Source: Acanthornis magna (taxonomy: Eukaryota; Chordata; Aves; Passeriformes; Acanthizidae). From it: 64,000 nucleotides of DNA. The stretch's first letter is position 1, and each line of letters opens with the position of its first letter. The stretch is taken from positions 12,418,001-12,482,000 of the forward strand of contig JAWUZG010000032.1 of assembly GCA_036785705.1 (NCBI GenBank), read 5' to 3'. The notes under the pieces were generated by a model that saw only the letters and a list, made by a program, of their open reading frames with translations, was not told where the DNA came from and searched no databases. Of the stretch, positions 1-12,243 are shown one piece after another. The position numbers and the translations under genes were made by a program.

Positions 1-733
1 TATTGCACATGACGTAATCATCTATTTAAATATTTTGTTTCTCTTACTCTTATAATGCCTTTTGCCCTGTCCTCACTGTTCACAACAGAGCTGATAAAAC
101 TGTCTTCTTCCCTTCCCTTACTAGCTACTTGCATCACTTTAAAGCTGTCTGTTTAGCTTTCTGCGGGCTTGAGGCTTAAGGTAGACTTAAAACTTCAAGG
201 GCACCAATACCAGGTGTCCAAAATCAGAGACAACCTCAAAGTTTTATCTTTTGAGCACAGGGACCTTTTGGTACACTTCGAAGAAATTATATGTATTGTC
301 TTTAGGTATAAATAACCCCATATACATTCTTCACTCATGGGTTTAGGTTTCTTTTGCAGGGGAGGGAGTGTCAGGGTGGGGTTTTTTTGAGGTTAGTATT
401 TTTACTTTTTTCATCTTTGTTTTAGTGGAGATAACATTTGCATTGAAAATTTTGCTAGGATAAGCCTATTTGAAGTGCTTACTATTTCCACAGTTATTCT
501 CAAACACTGCCTGAATTTTATTTTTATAGCTAGAGTGCAGCTCATGTATGTTCTGTTCTCACATTGTGCACAGATTTCTGCCCTTTTTCTTGATGATTTA
601 GGAATGTACTAGAAATAAAAGAATTGGTCTCACTGTAGAACAGTTTTCAAATCCAAGAAAATATTGTGCATCATTTCTTTAATGGAGTCATAGTGAAGTA
701 ACCTTTTTGTTTTCTGTTTTTCTAATGCAATAG
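1..733 (+). other. upstream intron or 5' flank of MEI4
   Basis: No gene, CpG-rich promoter or recognisable repeat is seen. The stretch ends in a T-rich tract and AG (703-733) that looks like a splice acceptor, so the simplest reading is intron preceding the first recognisable MEI4 exon. Confidence 0.5.
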
Positions 734-982
734 AAATCAAAGGTGGAGAAGAAAATCAAATTTGGTATTTGAAAATATCAAAACTAGCATTGGCTTTTGC
801 AATTATCCGCTCAAAACCACCAGGGAAGAGTTCCAAAGAATACACAGAGTACCTTGCCAAAACAGTATCCGAACAAGATTTTGGATGGAAATGGAAAGTG
901 GAAGTGCTGGAAGCTGAAGTTCTTCGATTACGACAGGAACTTCTGTTGAACAGGATCTGTCCAAGATTCTGCTTGGAAAATA
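734..982 (+). CDS. MEI4: MEI4 coding exon A (N-terminal region)
   Basis: The exon encodes the MEI4 N-terminus. From 763 the reading is W-Y-L-K-I-S-K-L-A-L-A-F-A-I-I-R-S-K-P, matching the conserved start of mammalian MEI4 (WYL..SKLALALAIIRSKP, recalled). It is followed by a charged stretch E-V-L-E-A-E-V-L-R-L-R-Q-E-L with coiled-coil character. In mouse the N-terminal part of MEI4 binds the C-terminus of REC114, so this exon likely carries the REC114 contact. The acceptor is the AG at 732-733 behind a T-rich tract (703-722). The donor is GTAAGT at 983, splitting a codon after its first base (phase 1). The frame is open back to a TGA at 694 but holds no ATG. The codon aligned with the mammalian initiator Met is GAA at 748, so an upstream coding exon or an unusual start is implied. 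Confidence 0.92.
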
Positions 983-2245
983 GTAAGTTACTCAAATAAT
1001 TTCTGGCTGTGTTGCAGTAGCAAGGAACCAAACAGCTTTCATGTTGCCTGTACCATTTCCTGTACCTAGACGTGAGAGTCTTCAGTGTACAGTGTACAGT
1101 TTTCTGTTTTTCCCAAAATTCTGAAGTAGTGGAACATTTAATTCATTGGTAATGGAATTATGTTTGAGAACCTGATGCTTACTCATAATTTACATATTTA
1201 ACCTTCAGAATCAATATGTATTATATAAAATAATTGTACACAAAAATTGTCAATACAAAATGTTACTCTATAACCTTGGAGATACTAGTTTGTAAGAATA
1301 TTAATGTACTTTATTTACAATTGGAACATGTCTTACAGACACATTGCATATTTTTTAACCACTCTACAGATGTTTAAAATCAGAATTTAAGCCAAAAGTG
1401 TTGGAAATGCTAATCCCTAATATATGTAACAGGAAGGTAGGGCAGGCAAAGGACTGTATATCTGTTTTTTCTCTGAGGGTACTGCGATTGTGGATACTGT
1501 GAATGTTTTTTTATGGCATATGATAAAATATTGTTGAGTCTGATATTATTGGATTCAGGAAAGCTCTTAGTCAAAGAAGATTAAAAAAAAAAAAGATGCT
1601 CTCAAACAGAACTGTTTCTCTGGCTTGTGCATGTGGAGTGAGTCATGCTCAATTCAAGAGATCAGTGGCACTGGGTGAGCTTGGAAACCAGCCAGTGGAG
1701 GATGTCTGCAGGCTCTGGGGAGATATTTTCCTGAGAGACAGAGGTCAAAATGCTCTGGACTGAAGGAGAGAGAAAGTTCACTGTTGAGGGGATCTCTAAA
1801 ATCAAGATGTACAGCTAATTGCTTTATGATATGAGATTTTTAGAAGGTTCCCCAGTGAAAAACTTGATGAGGCTTTACCACACTGCTTTTGCACTGAAAC
1901 AGTAGCTTCTTTATTGCCTTGTGAAAAAATTTCTAGTTTCTAACTTTGACTGATGGGGGGATCATTAAACTTTAGCTAGAAACTCTAATGGTTTGGGTAT
2001 TTAATTTGTGTGATAGACCTTTCTCTACAAAGAGTTGATTTAATGACTATTCTTACTTTTTTATTGTCTATGTGTCTGTTTTCTGCAACCTGTTCCAAAC
2101 ATGACATTTAAGACTAAAAGTAACATTTAAGATGCAGTTTTCATCAGGTGTCTTTCAAAATAGGTGTTTTGAGGAACTGGCTGCATATGATCAGGAGAGA
2201 TTTATAAACATCTAATGTCTGGAGAGGATATTCTAATGTGGATTA

Positions 2246-2299
2246 AGTAGAACATAGCAAACACTATCAATTAGTAAAACATAGCAAACAAAATCAACT
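2246..2299 (+). repeat. two-copy 27-bp tandem duplication
   Basis: AGTAGAACATAGCAAACA at 2246 recurs as AGTAAAACATAGCAAACA at 2273, a period of 27 bases. It is a minor local duplication. Confidence 0.7.
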
Positions 2300-4543
2300 C
2301 ATCTGCAATTTCTGTGTTCTAAGTCTAATTCTTGAAAGATTCTCTAAACTCTAAATTTTAGTTGTAAGATAAGCAGAGAAGACGGTCCCTGGCAGATAAA
2401 ACCCCTTGAACAGGATGTTCATTTTCATTGCCCTAGTCACACTGAAGTTTGTTCACAGACTTAAAATGTGATAAATATTTTCTAATTTTAGATGTCTTAC
2501 ACCTGCACTGAGTTTCTGAGTGTGCTTTCATGATTACAGTTACACTCGAGACAAATGCTTGGTCACTTGCTTTTGAGTAAAGAAAGATTATTACTGGTGC
2601 CTGATAGAATATCTGTTGCTGAGATCTATGCACTCTTCTGGAGGTCAAGCTGCTGATGTATGTTAATCGTAGAACACCTGTGGCTGACATGTATGGGAGG
2701 ATGGTCATAGAAGCAAGGCCTACCTGAAACAGGGGCCATTACAACACTCACATCTTCAGCCCCAAGAAAAGAAACCAACACCTTTCTTGTGTGTTGTGCC
2801 AGTATCGAGATTTTTCAAGCCCATGGAGGTTAGAAGCTAAAAGGTGGCTGAGATACAAAGGTACAAGGGGCTTGACTCCAAGTTAAGAGAAAAGGTGGTA
2901 ATAAGCGGAGTTTCATCCTTGTAAGTGAAACTACTATAAATCCATCAAGCCATTGTTATGGTCTGTTGTTGATGGTAGATGTTGCCCAAGTTTACCGCCT
3001 AATATCACACCAGAGGTATGCTTTTTAGGGCTGAGAGTGATAACTGGGTGTGTTCTTAGCACCAATTAATCTGCAGATATCATGGATCCTTTTCTCCTCC
3101 ACTCGTTTCTCCAGCCTCATTTCTGGAGTTGGTGTTTTGCTTAAAATAATGCAGCCTTTTGAAAAGATTTCAAACCCTGAGCTTTTCTATGGCTTTCTTG
3201 TGTTTTTATTAACAACTCTTCAGATACAGGAGTACCTGGGTTTCACAAAATCCACCACCAGAAAATCTTGTGCAGTAAGGATAAGATACTGCATTTGTTT
3301 CTGCTGGTGCCTCTTGAGAAGTAAAGAGTTTGAGTCCTTCAGCCAAGGTTCACTTTACAGGTGTATCTTCTCTGTTTTGCATTCCAAATGTGAGAGCTTT
3401 CCTGTCCCACCTGCTGTTTGTAATAATAATAGTAGGTCTTTCAGAGGCTTCAGGAATGATTAGAGACTGCCCATGAGGTTTTATTTCCCTGATGTGAGAA
3501 ATTTATGAGCTCTTTGAAGCTGTGATACCTGTTTTCCCCCTCCACATGAAGTTGCACACAGTATAGATGTGCAAATACATGAAGGATAAAGATCAGAGTA
3601 TCTATTTTTAAAAGATATAATGCCTAAATTTTTTTTGTCCCACCTGAATAGTTTGTCCTCAGAGACACTAAAAAAGTTGTGGGTTCCTAACTTAGGGGAA
3701 GAAGCATGCTTTGCTGCTGGTAAACCGTTTGGTGTTATGAGTTGTTACAGTTTTACATGTTGTTTATGAAAGTGCAGTGATGTGTTTGGAAGTTCCTTAC
3801 TTGACTTGTTGTTCAGTTGTCTTTCCGAATACAAGGACTCTATTCCTTGGTGGCGCTTTTGGCTGTGCGTCAATCATCTGAGGAGGAGGAGAAGCAAATC
3901 TTTTTGCAATTATCAGTTCATTATTTTTCACCTTGAGAGTATTGTCCTGACAACTATGCCCATGGGTAGAAAAAAGTCAAATTTCATATGAAATCAAAGT
4001 TTCTTGCCTTTCTTTGATTCAGATTCAAATTTCACAGAAAGGAGGATAGAAACTTGGTGTTATTTTAAGGATAAGTATATATACTATTTCAGCATTCTGT
4101 TGTCACTTTGGAGCAACATGAAAAGATAAAGGGTCTTACAAAGCATTGATGAATTGATAGATTCATGGATTGAAGCACCTGTCCTCTAAGACAAATTCCT
4201 TCACTGTTATCAGCTCATAAAATCAATGATCATATTGTTTCTTGGCAGGCTGTGTTAAAGAGCTCTGAAAAGCCTGCAGCTGTTACTCCAGCCCAAGAAG
4301 GCATAAATGCAGTACTCTACCCCTTTTTTTGCCATACATGTATTTTAGGAGTGATAATTTAGAGGATGAATGTTTATTGCCTTAGTTGCTTCAGGCTGAT
4401 ACTCTTCAAGGTTCCAAATTGATTGTCCAGAGTATATATTTAGCAAAACGTGCATCAAGTATGTGTTCTCTCTTCAAAATTTGTTCAAGTTATTCCCTTC
4501 TTATGCAGTGGGTAGAAATTTACTGAACTGCCTGCTCTTCAAA

Positions 4544-4567
4544 TTAAAATAAATTAATTTATTTTAA
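4544..4567 (+). repeat. perfect 24-bp AT palindrome
   Basis: The sequence is its own reverse complement, centred on AATT at 4554-4557, and is composed only of A and T. It is probably low-complexity DNA. Confidence 0.85.
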
Positions 4568-6029
4568 AATAAAAATAAATCCCCCCATACCTTTTTAGAA
4601 TTAGGTTAGTCTTCCTTTTATAGATCATTTACAGTAGAACTTCTGCCACGCCCTGGAGTCCCCTCCTGCTCTTAGCCTCCACAGTAGCACGTGTGCCAGC
4701 CCACCCTACCACAGTGTGTCTGTGTGTTTAGGGGAAATGCTGAACTGAGTCGGAATGTGATTAACGTGAATGTCTGATTTTTAACTGTATCCTGAGGCTG
4801 TGTCTCACCTTTTCACTGTCCCGTAAATTCTATTCCCTGTGTCAAAGGAACAACTTGTATCTCTTTCAGGAATAAGACCCAGAGAAAAACCCTCCTGCTT
4901 CACTCCTTAGCTTGGTGTGTTTCTTGAGGCATTTGGTTGTACGTGTGGAAAAAGGGAACAACTTCCTTTGTAGATTAGTATGAATGAAGACACTTCAGTC
5001 TCATTTCTTCTCACTGGGAGTTGAGAATTGCTGTGAAAGTAGAGGCTTATAGACCTGAAACCAGAAAGTTCAACAGCTGAAGTAAAACTGATTATAAGCA
5101 ATATAGAATTACAGTTTACCAACAGCCTTCGTTTGGGCCACAGAATTCAGCCTTCTCTTCCCTTTTCATTTCCCTTTAAGTCATGTCTTGGGAATTTTTT
5201 GCTCAAAAGGGAGAGGCAGAAACTCTGGGTGCTCATATCCCAGGATTTTGTGGTAGACAAAGACAGGATCAGATAAGTCCTGCTTTGATGATGGCAGGAA
5301 GAGTGATAGCCAGTCAAAATATTTTCTGAAAAATTTGATTTCAAACTTATGAAAGGGCAAAGATCTCCATTGTTAACTTGGACATAAATAATGTAACTTG
5401 TGGTGTTTCCTTTACCTCCTTTCATGAAAAGGAGTGGTGAGAGAACATAATTGATAAGAGGTTTTTTTAAGCTGATTTTCAAAGAGAAACCAATCAGATG
5501 AATTCTGAAAGGTCAGACCAAAACATGAAGATTTCCTCAGTGGATGTGTTATCTGCAACCTGATAAAGGAGTCTTCCTTGTTAGTGGAGGTAACAGCAGT
5601 CCAAATCTGACTGAATAATAGTGATACAAACACATTAGTCTATTAGGAGAAATTATTTCCCTCCCCAGAAGGTAGATGAAATAGTTTGAAATATTTACAT
5701 CTGTTGTGAATACCACTTAGCAACAATTTTAGTTTCCATGACATGGGTAGCAGGATAGAGGACTATAGGCTAGAATTTCCAAGTTATCATGCTATGTTTA
5801 GGGAAAAGCTATTTTTTCAGGTTGGTATGTTTAAATGAGCTGCTGTTACAGATTGCTGTGTCCTGTCATCACTTTTCCCTCCCTGGTATTTGGAAGGACT
5901 ACAAAAGCACGAAAATTGCAGAGGAACTGTCAGCCTCTGAGGAGTATCTTTTGCTTCTTTCTTTTTCTGTCTTCCTTTTTCTAAGGTAAGGGGATTCTCC
6001 ATTGGGCAGCAGTCAGCTCTTAATTTGAT

Positions 6030-6043
6030 GTTGCCATGGAAAA
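6030..6043 (+). promoter_or_regulatory. RFX X-box-like motif
   Basis: GTTGCCATGGAAAA matches 13 of 14 positions of GTTGCCATGGNAAC. It lies deep in intron 1, so a regulatory role is speculative. Confidence 0.25.
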
Positions 6044-7073
6044 CAGTTCTGATTATTTTTGTCAGGTGTTTAGGGATGTGATGTTTCTGCATAAAGACAT
6101 TCTACCTCCCTATTTTCTTGCCTCCCCATCCCCCAAATAAAAATAGGTGTCCTTCTCTCCATACCAGGTCCATAAGGGCAGCCCAGTGTGTCATCTCAAC
6201 ATTTTTTTCTCTAAGGCAGAGTGGTGTCAGACATTCTAAAATGTTATTTGACATCTTAAGTGTATTGATGTACTCCCATGCTTCTACCAGTGGTAATAAT
6301 GCAAGTAGGCAGCATGGCAAGAAATGTCTCACAACCTAAAAAGTATTTTATGTTTTTATGAGGAGAGCAAAGAAATGAGAACAGATCTGTGAGATGGCAA
6401 AAATGAAGTTAAATTGTGTTTAGCACAGATTTATAGGAATATGGCTCTTGGAATATGATGATGAGATAAATCTGTTCTCCATAATTGTATTGACACAATA
6501 GGGAACTTTATGAAAGCTGAGGCCTTTTCAGGATAATTAAATAAGTTAATTTGCAATCTGGAAAAAGCACCAGCTGGAGTGTAATGATTCATTGAAATCT
6601 CACAGTACTGCTCCTTCCATGGATAACAGGTCTGTTTTCGTTGTGGAAGCTTTCTCCTTTGAAAGCAGATGCTGTCTCTCTTATCCGATGGCATTGCTAC
6701 AGCTGTCCTAAGCACATACTTGGGGCAAAGGGACCCAAGAAGCATCCTTTTCTTTCCAGATTTCCATATAAGGAGCCTATTCAGAGGCAAAAATAACCCA
6801 ATTTTCCCAGCAAGAGAAAGGGTTTGTTATTATTTTATTAATTCGTTATAAGATGCATAGTGATTATTAGGAATAAGGTTCATAAAAGCAAGTGGGATTC
6901 ATAATTTAGTGAAGATTAATTTCTTTTCTTCTGGGTAACAGAATGATAGTTTTGAGGAAAACTGAGTGTGTATGGTAAAAGCAGGTTAAGAAGTGTGGCC
7001 ACGACAATTAGGATCTTCTTGCCTTTAAGTCTACTGGGGGAAGCTAAGGATGGTCAATTTTTTCCCTGGAAAT

Positions 7074-7310
7074 ACAGAATCACAGAATTGTTGAGGTTGG
7101 AAGGGACTGCTGAAGATCATCTTGTCCAAGCCCCTTGTCAAGCATGGTCACCTGGAGCCAGTTGTGCCAGACCATGTCCAGACAGCTTCTGAGTATCTCT
7201 AAGGATGGAGATTTCACAACCGCTTTGGGCAACCTGAACCTAACTCAAACTTAGAATCTAGTTCCTCAAGCAGTTTTTTTATTTGCATCCTTCTGGATAT
7301 CTAAACAGAA
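7074..7310 (-). mobile_element. CR1 LINE 3'-end fragment, minus strand
   Basis: It begins AGAATCACAGAATTGTTGAGG and continues with TTGGAAGGGACT, GATCATCTTGTCCAA and GGGCAACCTG. This is the hallmark reverse complement of the avian CR1 3' end. The element's 3' end is at the left edge. The right boundary is vague because similarity fades after about 7250. Confidence 0.88.
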
Positions 7311-9314
7311 AAGCCAAGTATTTATACCATGTTTTATTCAAGAAAAATTAGGTTTTTAGGAAGGCACGCCCTAGCTGACTTCTTAAGGAGTGCACCTCAT
7401 TTCAGCCTTCATCTCATCAAATTGCATCCAGATCATTGCAGTCTGCATTGTCTGCTATTTCCTGTCTCTTAACAAAGCTCAGTTTGTTTCATAATGCAGA
7501 GCATTTTTAATAAGACGTAATACTTCCAGTTCAGTGCTACCAGTTCAGTCAGGTAGTCTTCAGAGGTAACGTTAAGTCATTTAGTATTTTGAAATATCCC
7601 CTATCTGGCTTACAACTCAAATTTCAGTCACGTCATTGAGATGGTCAGTATTGTAAATCTTGTCAGATCTTTTGTTGTCAAAGCTGCTTCATGAACATTC
7701 ACTGACCCAAATATGTATGTCACCTGATTATTTATCCTTTCATATCTTTACTGCAAGTATTCTTTATTTATAGACTTGAACTACAAAAAATTTGTGCTGT
7801 CATCTACAGAGATCCCTTTAACATGAATGTTTATATCCTCAAAATCCTTCTCAGTTCTTGCTGAATTCTAAACATTTAGATGCTTTTTGTAAGCAAAATC
7901 CCTAACAAATTGAAGTGTATGCTTCTAAGCCATTAGAGAAGCATTTAAATCCTAGCATTGAACAATTTGAGAATTTAAGATACTCAGTCCTATATTCATT
8001 TCTGTGAAATTATCTCTAAATAGGATAAAATATGTCAGCATGCACCTTTATCATTAAAAAGCATAAAAAACCACCTTGCATTTAAGCAGAGGACCTTTCT
8101 TTTCCAAGCCAGTTACAAAAAAAGCCCCCATGGAGACACAAAAGCAAAGCATGGGATACAAGACTTCTAAAGCTTCTTATTTGGAGAATTCTAGAATCTT
8201 TATAATATTTTGGCATTATTATTTTGGAATAATGAAGATAGACGTTTGCCTTGGTTCCAGGTAGAGACAACAATGGTGTGCTAAACATATAGGAGTTCAT
8301 GAGCAGGGGAGAATTGTTTTTTCCTCCACCAGTCAGCTTGGTTAGTAATGAAAACAGAGGAATAGAGACAGAGTTACACATGAAAGAAAGGCAAAGGAAA
8401 CATATGGGTTTTTAAATTAGAGAATAAACTTGATTCATTGTTCATGGAAAGTGCACTTCAAACAAACCAATCAATGAAAATTAAATGAAGAATAACGGAG
8501 CCCTGAAAAATGTAGACGTTGATATAATTTCACTTACGTTTTCATTTCCTTTTAGAGGTTATTGACTGAACACCTACTTGGAAAGCAGAATGCAGTGTCA
8601 TCAAAGAGGTTTCTAAGAATGTCTCATTTTTAATTGTCTGCTGTTTTTTCTTTTAGAAGTGGAACTGAGAGTATCAATTGTAACTGAGTTTTAAGAGAGC
8701 TCTGCCTGTCTGATGTCAGTAGTTTTGATTTTCAAGTGATAGTCCATATGTCTGCTCATGAAATGAGAGAATATAAACAATGTCTAATACTTGAAATTGA
8801 AGAAATTTTGTCTTTGCAGAATTCAGATCACCTCTTCACTTAGTTTCTTACCTCTGCCACATTCAAGCCTGTTTTCCATTCTGCAGTCCTTGTTGGTGGT
8901 GGGACTGCAGGTAGATTAGGTTTTTCAAAAGACTTGAAGACCATTTTACCATTTCACAGCAATTTGATCACCTGAGGACCCTTCTTAAGTTTTTAATTTT
9001 GTACTACATGTAGCATTTGGCCTTTCTCATTCAAGTCTTCCCTGGGTCTGTGGCAGCCGTTAGCAGAGCTGTCTTAAAAAAGTGTCTTCACCACCCCTGT
9101 TCCTGCTACATGGATATTATACAAGCTGCCTCTTTTACTCCACATTGGGTAGTGAGAGAATGAATTTGGGAGATGGGATTGACTTTGGTGTTTTCTAGAG
9201 TTCTGCTTCCTCAGGACTAGCTGAAGACTCCCCATTCTCTAATCACGAGGCTGGTTGGCATCTCACTGCCCTGATGAAAGCCTCTGTTTTGTGGTCCCAC
9301 AGCAGTATGTAGAT

Positions 9315-9405
9315 CTGAGTTCCAGTGCCTACACACCTTTCTGACACACTGCACAGTATGCAAGTCACTCCCTCATCCCTTGAGTGGCTTCTGATTTTCA
9401 GGCCA
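9315..9405 (+). mobile_element. possible MIR-like SINE remnant
   Basis: GCAAGTCACT followed by TTGAGTGGCTTCTGATTTTC, after TTCCAGTGCCTACACACC, loosely follows the MIR core order (CTGCCACTTACTAG...GGCAAGTCACTT...CTGAGCCTCAGTTTC). It is very diverged and could be chance. Confidence 0.25.
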
Positions 9406-9810
9406 TACTCTTTCCGCAGTAGTGAATATGTGTTAGAGGAATGTGAGTTCTTCAGCCTTTGCGCCCCAAGGCTCTTTGTGTGACCACATCTTGCTTTGTT
9501 TGGGGCTCAGGATCTCCCTTTGTTTTTCATCTCAGGATCTTAGTGTAGTAAGAGCTTAAGTCCTAAACAGGAATTAAGAATTTAAGTATTTCCTGAATTT
9601 GATGTGACAAATTTAAGGAGATTGTAAAATTGTTCATGGCCAGATACTTCATTACTGATGATGTAAAATTTGTGGTCACTTTATCACACACAATAAATGT
9701 TCATATTTCTTGTACCAATACACTTATAGTCAAATGTTCCTGAAATTACTGTTTAAAGACTCTAGTTGGTGTGAGGCAGACTTAATGCCATTCCTTTTAT
9801 TTTTATTTTT

Positions 9811-9878
9811 CTTTGTACTTGATAACCACATGGTGTGAACATGTGGTTATCTCTTTTAAATAGTAGGTAAGTACAAAG
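9811..9878 (+). repeat. inverted repeat / hairpin with split outer stem
   Basis: The inner arms GATAACCACATG (9821-9832) and CATGTGGTTATC (9840-9851) are perfect complements with a 7-base loop. The outer arms CTTTGTACTT (9811-9820) and AAGTACAAAG (9869-9878) are also perfect complements, separated on the right side by 17 unpaired bases. Confidence 0.85.
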
Positions 9879-10253
9879 TGATGAGTTTAGCTCCTTTCAA
9901 GAAATAAATTACAAGCTATTTCTAGACATTTTGAGGGAAATAATGAATATTTCTTGGTGGGTTTTTTCTTTTTTTTACAAGATAACTGCCACCTCCTCCC
10001 CAAATGACTGGAATATGTAAATGGCTTAACATTTTTAAGCACTTTGTGTTACTCATTTAGCTGGAAATACACTGATATTGGGGACTTACTGTAACAGGGT
10101 TTTCTGGAAGCTCATTGTGGAACAGGAGTTTGATATCTCAGTGAATAGGAACCTAACCATAAGTGCAACATTATCTCCTACTAGAAGGAGTGTTTCATTG
10201 AATACCCTGTCTCTTTTATTTGGGGACATCTGAAGTTTAGCTTCTCTGGATAT

Positions 10254-10350
10254 TGCTGTGCTATTCTTCCCTTCTTCCCTTTTTCTTCTCTTTTCTTCTC
10301 CTTCCTTTCACCTCTTTTTTTATTTATTTGTTTTTTGTTTTGTTTTTTAC
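10254..10350 (+). repeat. polypyrimidine tract
   Basis: Almost only C and T (CTTCCCTTCTTCCC, then TTCTTCTCTTTTCTTCTCC) running into T-rich TTTATTTATTTG repeats. It could form triplex DNA but is probably a simple repeat. Confidence 0.75.
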
Positions 10351-12243
10351 TTCCACAAGAGAATCAGCAAACATACAGATGGGTTTTTTGCATGTAGCTC
10401 TTGCTTTGCTTCTTTTGACTTCTGGCATTAAATCCTCATGAGCAATTTTCATGTTGTCCCATGAGACTAAGAACAGGAACAAAATACCCACATAATGGAA
10501 CTCACAGTAGATGGATGCCCTAGAAGGGCTTATTTTCCTTAAATGGCACCAAAACCAACTTTCAATATTTTTCTTCTGAAATGTGTTTTGCTCAAAACCC
10601 TAGGGAGAGAAGACATGAAAGATGGATGCGTATTCTTGTTAGTCAGACCATGGGAAGCGTGCTTTGCTTCTTTGCTTACTTTCCAAGTCAGGGTATGCAG
10701 GGCATTTGCAAGCAGTACTAATCTATAAAATGCTAGGCTGGCCTTAGAAGTCCAGCTTTTCCTACCTCCTGGAAATGGCAGTTGATCTCTCTACAGTTAG
10801 CCCTTTCATTTTGAGTCAAGTGCTACCAATACTGTGCAATTTTGAGTATGTCTGAATGTTAAAGACATGAAATTCAACAATAAATAAATAAACCATGTTT
10901 CCAGTTTTGATCTTGGTAATCGTACTCTCAGTGGTACTGGTATGTTTTCAGAGACTGAAGTAATGGTTTGAATTTAATTTGAAATTGTGGATTTAATGAA
11001 GTCTGTATTAATATTTTTGAGTAGTGTTTTATTAACATACGAAATACTGTAGGATGCTGCCTAGTGATATTTTCTGTGTTAAAAATGCTTTTTTTGAAAT
11101 TGCTATGAAATATAATCTTTATTATTATGAAATATAATAATTTATTTCCTATGAGGCCAAACCATCCATATTTTTTTTTAATTAATTTAAGAATACAAAG
11201 ACAGAGAAGTATGGTACTGCTTTGGATCCTGTGGAAAATGTGAATGATGTAGGCATGTTTTCTAAGAGTGAGAGGGGAGGCAGTTTGTGACTCTGCCTCA
11301 GTGAGCAGGGCTGAGCCAGGGGTTGGTCAGATGGGGTTCTAGCCTTTCCTCATGGCACCAGGATGTTTATGTGTGTTGGTCTTCCACTTCACTGCTCTGG
11401 CTTGTTTTGACTGTGATGTTTTGGCATAGGTAGCATGTAGAACAGGTGTCTTTTGTCAACCAGAACAGAATTTATGTCAAGAGGCATTGCCTTAAATGTA
11501 TTTAATGTGTGAAATGGGATGAAAGAGATTCTACAGTAGTACACAAAAGTAATTTATTGGTGTGAATGTACTGCATACCTCTTGTTATGTAGTTTGTGTG
11601 TCTTTGAAGGAGATGGTATGAGATAGCTGATGACTGAAGAAGCTTTTGATTCTGCAAGCTTTTCTTTGTTAAGTAATGAAAAAATCAAGTCTTATGTTCT
11701 GTTCAACTTTGACTGTTAGAATTTCTTACCTGACTGGGGAGAAGGAGTATACATAAAGAAGAATATTTTATTTGATGCAGTTATAGTAACAGACTTTCAT
11801 TGTCTTCTAAAAGCAGTCTGAGTTTTTGAGAATAAAAACAGTGAAAATGTTTGGAGGACTAGAAATTTACATGCATTTTCTTCCCCAAAAATTAATGGGA
11901 GTATAGATATCCACTTAAATTGTTTGGGTTTTTGTCTACTTAAATGATATATGTGAAAACTTAAAATTTCTGACAATTTTGAACTCAAAATTACTGTTCA
12001 TATTACTATGAGCATAAAACATCTTGTTCACAAATAGACATTAATGTCTGAAATTTTTCACTTGAATTAAAAAATACCTTCTTCTACAGCTAAATTCTAG
12101 TCACTGGAAGTTCTTGGGAAGCAAATATACACATGTATTATGGGATTTTTGCATGGAAGCAAAAAGGACAAAGTATATATGGCACTGTCAGTAAGGATGT
12201 GTTTAAGCATTGCACAAATGTAATTTTCATGTTTGCATTTCAG

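Larger units (their letters stand above)
983..12243 (+). other. MEI4 intron 1 (phase 1)
   Basis: Starts GTAAGT and ends TTTCAG. It is non-coding apart from repeats listed separately: a 27-bp tandem duplication (2246-2299), an AT palindrome (4544-4567), a CR1 tail (7074-7310), a hairpin (9811-9878) and a polypyrimidine tract (10254-10350). A slightly GC-richer, SINE-like stretch lies near 9315-9405. The short open frames here, including one of 137 codons at 3050-3463, show no recognisable protein and I read them as chance. Confidence 0.85.

Noticed and set aside
3050..3463. Open frame of 137 codons on the + strand
   Set aside because: It starts with GTG, has biased Phe/Ser/Cys-rich composition, shows no family motif and lies inside MEI4 intron 1. 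Such a length is expected by chance in 64 kb.
12210..12243. ATG at 12210 as a possible start for the central MEI4 segment
   Set aside because: It lies before the strong acceptor TTTGCATTTCAG, and the codon phase requires joining to exon A.
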